Assembly (NCBI GenBank): GCA_948567375.1
Contig: OX419755.1
Location: 16,993,001-17,057,000, forward strand
Direction: 5' to 3'
DNA: 64,000 nt
From: Lunularia cruciata
Taxonomy: Eukaryota > Streptophyta > Marchantiopsida > Lunulariales > Lunulariaceae
Shown here: positions 58,404 to 64,000 of the stretch, piece after piece
Numbering within the stretch: position 1 is the stretch's first letter
How the letters are laid out: each line of letters starts with the position of its first letter
Translations under genes and position numbers: made by a program
Notes under the pieces: model-generated
Database searches by the model: none
Told to the model about the DNA's origin: nothing
What the model saw: the letters and a program-made list of their open reading frames with translations, nothing else

Positions 58404-59720
58404 CCTTTAGAGCACTCAAGGTGCTCTCCAACTCTTGGTACTTGCCATGAAATTGGTCTTTGGCTTCTTTCTTGTAATGATTTCACCCAAGACAGAGTGC
58501 CTTTTAATCCCTTTTGAGCCTTTGGGTCTTTATGGCCTAATGATCTTGTTTGTTCTCTATGTTGGCATTTCTCCTCTTGAGTTCTTGGTTCTCCTATAGC
58601 AAAGCACTTACCTTTGTTGCCTCTACACTCTACAAATCTTTAGCCTTTGCTACTTCTTCCTTTACAAAGTCTTAATTGGTCTTCCAAGTGTAGACTTGCT
58701 TATATATATTCCTAATCAAGGTTGTTTATTCTACAATGTCAAAACATTTGGCTTTGTACTAAGGCAGCAATACCTCCATCAACTACAACATGGCTCCTAC
58801 TAAATGTATGACAAAGTTAGATCCTTTTGGGACAGACACTAGCTTTGAAGTTGCTAGCTCCTCTTGCATCTTGATTTTTGTTTTTGGTGCAAAGTGTTGG
58901 AAGATCAGACTCAATTTTCACTTCCTCTTTGTCTTTTTCATAGTCGGCGATGTTGCCTTCTTCCTCTAAGTGGACTTTGGCCTCCTCTCCCCTTTAGGCC
59001 AAGTTTCCTAAGCCTTCAAGCACTTGACTTAGTCTTGAGTTTCTTTTGTAGCTTCTTCTTCTACAATTGGACTTAGTGGTGCTTGTGCTAGCATTGCTAC
59101 TTCTTTGATCATTTTCTCTTGTTCATCTGCAAGGCACTCATCCATAGCTTGGTCCTACAAATTTGGAGTAGATAGGGCATCTTCCCAAAAAAATTATTCA
59201 TCTTTTTTCTCTCTTGAAGTGGAGTTTAATCCTTGCAATGTGAATGATCGTTTCTCCACTTCTTCTTCATCTCCTTCAACTTCTATATACTTGGCTTCTC
59301 CCTTTGATGAGGATATATCAACAATTTGTGTGTTGATCCTTTGCCTCTTTGAAGATGGAGGTAGCTTCTTCTTTGGCGTGAGATTCTTCTACTTCATAGG
59401 CTTTGGTAGGGCCATTTCTTTGTCCAAAATCACAAAGAGACCTATGCAAGCCAAACCAAGATCCATCGGCTGATATTAGCAATCAGAGTGAGTCCTTTGG
59501 GTTGATCATTAAAATAACTTGCATGATGAAAAAAGGTTGAGAGCATCTTCTACTCTTCTATGGTCTGTAGGTTGGTCCTCATGTGGTAATGTATGGAAAC
59601 GGGAGCAAGGTAGGTAGCACCTCTGTATTCCTTAAAATCTCAATGTTAGTGCTTTGACTATCTATCAAACATCTCTGCCCAATCTATTGGATCTCCCAAC
59701 TACATATAATCAAAATACAT
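58404..59720 (-). pseudogene. Retroelement accessory ORF, copy E
   Basis: Parallel to copy D. The minus strand near 59.66-59.5 kb reads YRGATYLAPVSIHYH, then FFHHASYF and QPKGLT, the same module as in copy D. The Ser/Glu-rich linker and coiled-coil-like DNA follow to 58404. More stops than copy D. Confidence 0.55.
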
Positions 59721-62700
59721 GGCATTTATATTGGTCAAGTGGTTTTTTTTGTTTAGAAATTTTCATAATTGCCTCTACTATGACTCTTCTTATAGAATCC
59801 TTGTAATTAGCCACTCTCCACCTATTGTTCTTTGATTGTTGTTTATTATTAAAGGTGGTCTTGATCTTTGTTGTCAATTCCTTCTCTACAAACTTGCTAC
59901 CTATAGTCATTACCTCCACAACTTAGCAATTGGGCCAAGTAACATTCTCCAATGATCCTTTGTCATGGTCAATGGGTATGATATGAAAGCAATTAGAAAG
60001 TGTAGACAAGTGGCACAAGCATAATAGCTCCATGTGGAATAGTCATTTTTATTTCATTTCAAAATCTATATCCTCTTACCTAACGTAAGAGCAACAATGT
60101 ATAGAGTTTTTTTTTGCTCATGTGTTGCTTTATTCTCAGTACTTCTTTACAAGAATCTATATTTAGTCTCAAAGTACTTAGTGGTTGTCTCTCTTCAAAT
60201 AGACCAAATTCAAGTTTCCCTTTCTTGTTTCCTTTTATTAAATGGTTGCTTCTAGTCTAAGCCACATAGAGCTACACATTTGGTTCATGCATTTATGTTT
60301 CTTTATCTTCTAAATAATTAATTTTGGCTTTTCTTGCTATTGTAGATGTTTCATCCCTTTAATTTGTATGTTTGTGTTTTAAAGTATTTTTTTTTCTAAA
60401 TTACTTTGGTGTGGCTATCTTAGAGGTTTTGAGATGGTTATTGTTAGCATGAACACTGCTTTGGATACCCAATGAAGATTGGATGGTAGTCCAAGGAGAT
60501 ATTTTAAATACTTTCAATACACTTCTCATCTTGCTTCATGATCATACAAACTTTATTTGGTAATGAATCAAATCCTTTTTCTTGATTTGTGCATATTGTT
60601 GATGATATGGAGTCACCTCTATTATATAACTATACTACCACCATAATGGATTTCACACAAATTACATTTGCAAAGCACAACCACTATGGAGATCCTTTAC
60701 GTAAACCATTTTTTATGGCTTTATTCACAACTTTGATAGAGATAATGGTTTACTTTCCAATCATTTCTCTTCACCTAATTTTCAAATAAATATTGATAGC
60801 TCAATTTTAAAGTTTAATAGAGATAATTTTTACTAATCATCTAATCATATCTCCATTTTTTTATGTTCAAAAAAATTATGTTAAGATCCTTGAAGGAGGT
60901 AATACAAGATGTATTCCCTTTTATAATTTTCCTTAAGAATTTGGATTTACAAAGTCTAGATTTGTAAATGTAAAGCTTGAAGTCCACCAACTGACTTCCT
61001 TAAATTTTTGCCTAGCCTTTTATTTCAAATATGAGGCTTAAGGATTTTGGCCTCACCTTTAAGAGTGGATTGTCTATGTAATTCTTTAAATATTTCAAAT
61101 ATGAGGCTTAAGGGTTTAGGGCTCACCTCCAAGAGTGGAAGGCCTATGTAGTTCTTTATACTTGACCGCTTAGTCTAAGCCATAGTTCATGCTCATTTAC
61201 TCCTCAATTTAGGGAATTCAAACCACCAAAAGGGAACTCATAACACTTGGTAGTTTACTTTATTTTGATGATATAGTATGTGCCTATAGCCTCTTATTTA
61301 TTATATACCTGCCTCCACAAAATGTACTCTTGTCATATCTTATTACATTTAGTATTCCTATTTATTACACCTTTATTTTGTGAGGATTATGTATACTCCC
61401 AAAACACTCAAAAAATGGTGTAGGTTATAAATAACTCTTCATAAAGTGTTCAGAGGATATAATCTAACACAACAAGAAGCTAAAACGTTATTATGAGCTA
61501 TTTTACTTGCTCTCTTGTTAACTTATAGGTTCTTACCATAAGGCCATCATCTTTTTTCATTTATTCATTATGATCATAAATGTTAGATGTATGCTTTTTA
61601 ATCAGTTGGCTCAAAATTTATTGCGTATGTTAGCTCGAACAACACTTTGCAAAAAAGAAGTTTATAAATGCAACACTTTGGATTTAAAGACTTCTTATAC
61701 TTAATAATACTCAGGCAAATCTTAATGTACTCAAGCTTCTATACACTCATATCATTGTTTTCTTGCATCTTCATTAATATGCTTGTTCTTGATAGAGCTA
61801 AGATCTTCTCTTATAGAAGAAGATGTTATAAAATATAGTTCCTATCATTAAAAGATTTTGTTTCTCTTTTGAGTAGTTTTATACAATAGTTTATAGAAAT
61901 TTTTATCACATCCATCCTTTTTGTATCCATCATACCTTTCTTCTTTAGGAATAATCATAATATTATACTTGTAGAACCCATACTATTATGCTTAATTTAT
62001 CCTAAATGTTCTTAGAAAATATGTTTACATATGATGGTAGTATCAATATCAGCTCTCCCTTAATGTTTACTCCTTTTTTCTCAAAAGTTCTTAAAAGACT
62101 TTTATTGTACTATTCAAGGCTAGCATTTAAATATAAGTTTAAGGTTTTTAAATATAATATAATTTTTATTCTGCTTTATTCTTCTCCAAAATTCTTTTTT
62201 TGGGAAAATTTTAGTGCCTTATATTTCCTCTTTTTTTTTGGTATACTATTTAGCTCACTTCATAAGAACTCGCATACATATTGGATTCTGACAAAGACTT
62301 GCTTGTCATTAGAAGAATGAGCATATATTATTGTACTTGTCTATCACGAGTACAATCAATAAAAATATATTAATTTAAAAGACCTTGAGATAAATCATAG
62401 TCTATATTGATATGGCTTTGAGAATGAAAGATGTGTAATTTAGTGGGAAGAACTTGCTTGGGTCCTTCAAAGAGCTCATCAATTTCATTCTATTGGAATG
62501 GAATTGGAGAAGGTAAGCAATCAGAAATCATATGCTAAAAACTAATAAATTACCACCAATAACTAAGAAGTAGAAAATTCATATCAAATTTCATATGTAT
62601 AAATTTAGAATCAATGATTTATAGAAGTCCAAGTTGTAGATTTGGACATCAATGAAAATGGTTAAGGAATTATTTAGAGTCTCTTTTTAGACCTTTACAA

Positions 62701-64000
62701 ATTAGAGGTAAAATTCATTAATGGGACATATGAACTTGAAATAATAAATATTATTTTCTATGAAAGCTTTGACCCATAATTTTGTAGGTCTTAAACTCCA
62801 AAATCATAAAATAGGATATTTAAGGAAAAATTACAAATAGTTTTCATTTCCCCATGACTTTGACATTAACTTTTAGTTTCCATATGTATGGTCTAGTAGA
62901 TTAAAAGATCTTTCTATAGCTGCCAAAACCTTTGGAAATAAACTCTAGATGGGAAAGTTACCCATTATTTAAGAGAAAATCTTTATATTATCTTACAAGT
63001 TAAGAATCCAACTCAAAATTCACAAAATAGAGTCTTCAAGATAAAAATATAGATGTTTATATTCTTTTATTAATTCTAAATTTAGCATGAGTTTCATATG
63101 ATTTTCTCTTATTGGATGCAAAATCCAAAAAAAATTGCTCTTGTTACTAAAATTACTGCTTGCAATAAATATTTGATAGAAAACTTTCTTAGAATAAAAA
63201 ATACAATCTTTGGACACCATATATGTTAAATGAGATTTATCAAAGGAAAGATATAGATACTATCCATTTCCTCTTAATATCTATATTTGGGATTGGTTTG
63301 CAATGATTTTTCCTCATTGAACATGAAACTTAAAGAGCTTTCCAACACTCAAAATTACTTGGAATTGATTACAGATAGGAAAAACAAAAAAATTTAAACT
63401 AATAAAATAATTTAAATATTTCACTATTTATGATTTGCCTAAAAAGCCATACAATCTTAAACTCTTGAACTCATATAAAATACAATACATTCTTACTTGT
63501 CAATTACTATCTCAAGTAATCTCTTAATTTCCAAATGAATATTTAAATCTTTTGAATCCAAAACATTAATGATTATTTTAACACATATGAATATAATACT
63601 TAGCCATAGTTTCTTTGTTATTGGTGATGTCTTCCTCTTACTTTACTTGGTGCAAAGTCTACTACCCTATTTATTCCTATAATCTTTCATTTGTCGTGCG
63701 TATATACATCGCTACACAACATACATCGTTGTCAACATCATACACTATAGAAGCACAACTCCCACATAAGTCATACATAGACTCTAAAGTGCCACAATAA
63801 TCAGATTTTTTACCACTCTCAACTCAACTCAACTCAGATCAGTACTTGATATGTCACTTTATAAACTGCCAACAACTGGGCACTAATTACAATCAAGCCA
63901 CACCCACTCAAGCATAAAGAATCCAGGTGACGCTCGCCAGCCTTTGCTCACCATAGCCAGGAACTCAAAGGCTCAACAAGAGAGCAGTGAGCTCTCTGGA
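59721..64000. other. AT-rich DNA, no gene recognised
   Basis: No credible coding frame or RNA gene; poly-T and poly-A runs abound. The only structure noted is a 70-bp tandem pair at 61021-61160. Confidence 0.5.
61021..61160. repeat. 70-bp tandem repeat, two copies
   Basis: TATTTCAAATATGAGGCTTA begins at 61021 and again at 61091; the units differ at a few positions. Confidence 0.9.

Overview
The window is nuclear DNA from a land plant: AT-rich, intron-bearing and dominated by decayed Ty3/gypsy LTR retrotransposons. Its one convincing host gene is a minus-strand NLR immune receptor with an alpha/beta-hydrolase domain in front of NB-ARC and LRRs. Hydrolase-NLRs of this order (HNLs) are described from liverworts and other seed-free plants, so I infer a bryophyte or another seed-free lineage. 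Species cannot be fixed from sequence alone.

Layout. 1-2960 and 22201-25060 are the two arms of a long direct duplication about 22.2 kb apart. Each arm is followed by an HNL-type locus read on the minus strand. Copy 1 (about 9645-6166) is a pseudogene: it has lost the hydrolase and most of NB-ARC, carries several stops, and joins retroelement DNA at about 9645. Copy 2 (31386-26867, with a decayed LRR tail down to about 25300) keeps hydrolase, NB-ARC and about 14 near-identical 24-residue LRRs and may be functional. The 3.1-5.7 kb stretch holds locally duplicated repeats found only beside copy 1.

Between the copies lie a gypsy-derived fragment with a nested solo LTR (9646-10990), a nearly full-length but stop-riddled chromovirus (11880-17365) with LTR, primer-binding site, gag, protease, RT, RNase H, integrase and chromodomain, a coiled-coil retroelement ORF (about 18010-18860), and a BTB/POZ gene fragment (about 19840-20312).

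From about 33.3 kb to the end I see no convincing host gene. The region is a nest of gypsy remnants: pol fragments on both strands, a solo-LTR family starting TGTAATAC and ending GTATTACA (seven copies in the window), a second LTR-like repeat, a recurrent family-X non-coding block, and at least four copies of an uncharacterised ORF with a globular module, an acidic stretch and coiled coils. At 54-57 kb that ORF lies antisense downstream of a gypsy pol. A 60-bp-arm hairpin sits at 35.2-35.4 kb. The last 4 kb are AT-rich and featureless apart from a short tandem repeat.

The best candidates for a second look are the hydrolase-NLR with its hypervariable 72-bp LRR array, the chromovirus LTR packed with GAAGCTTC/TTCTAGAA boxes that match heat-shock elements, and the antisense ORF family.
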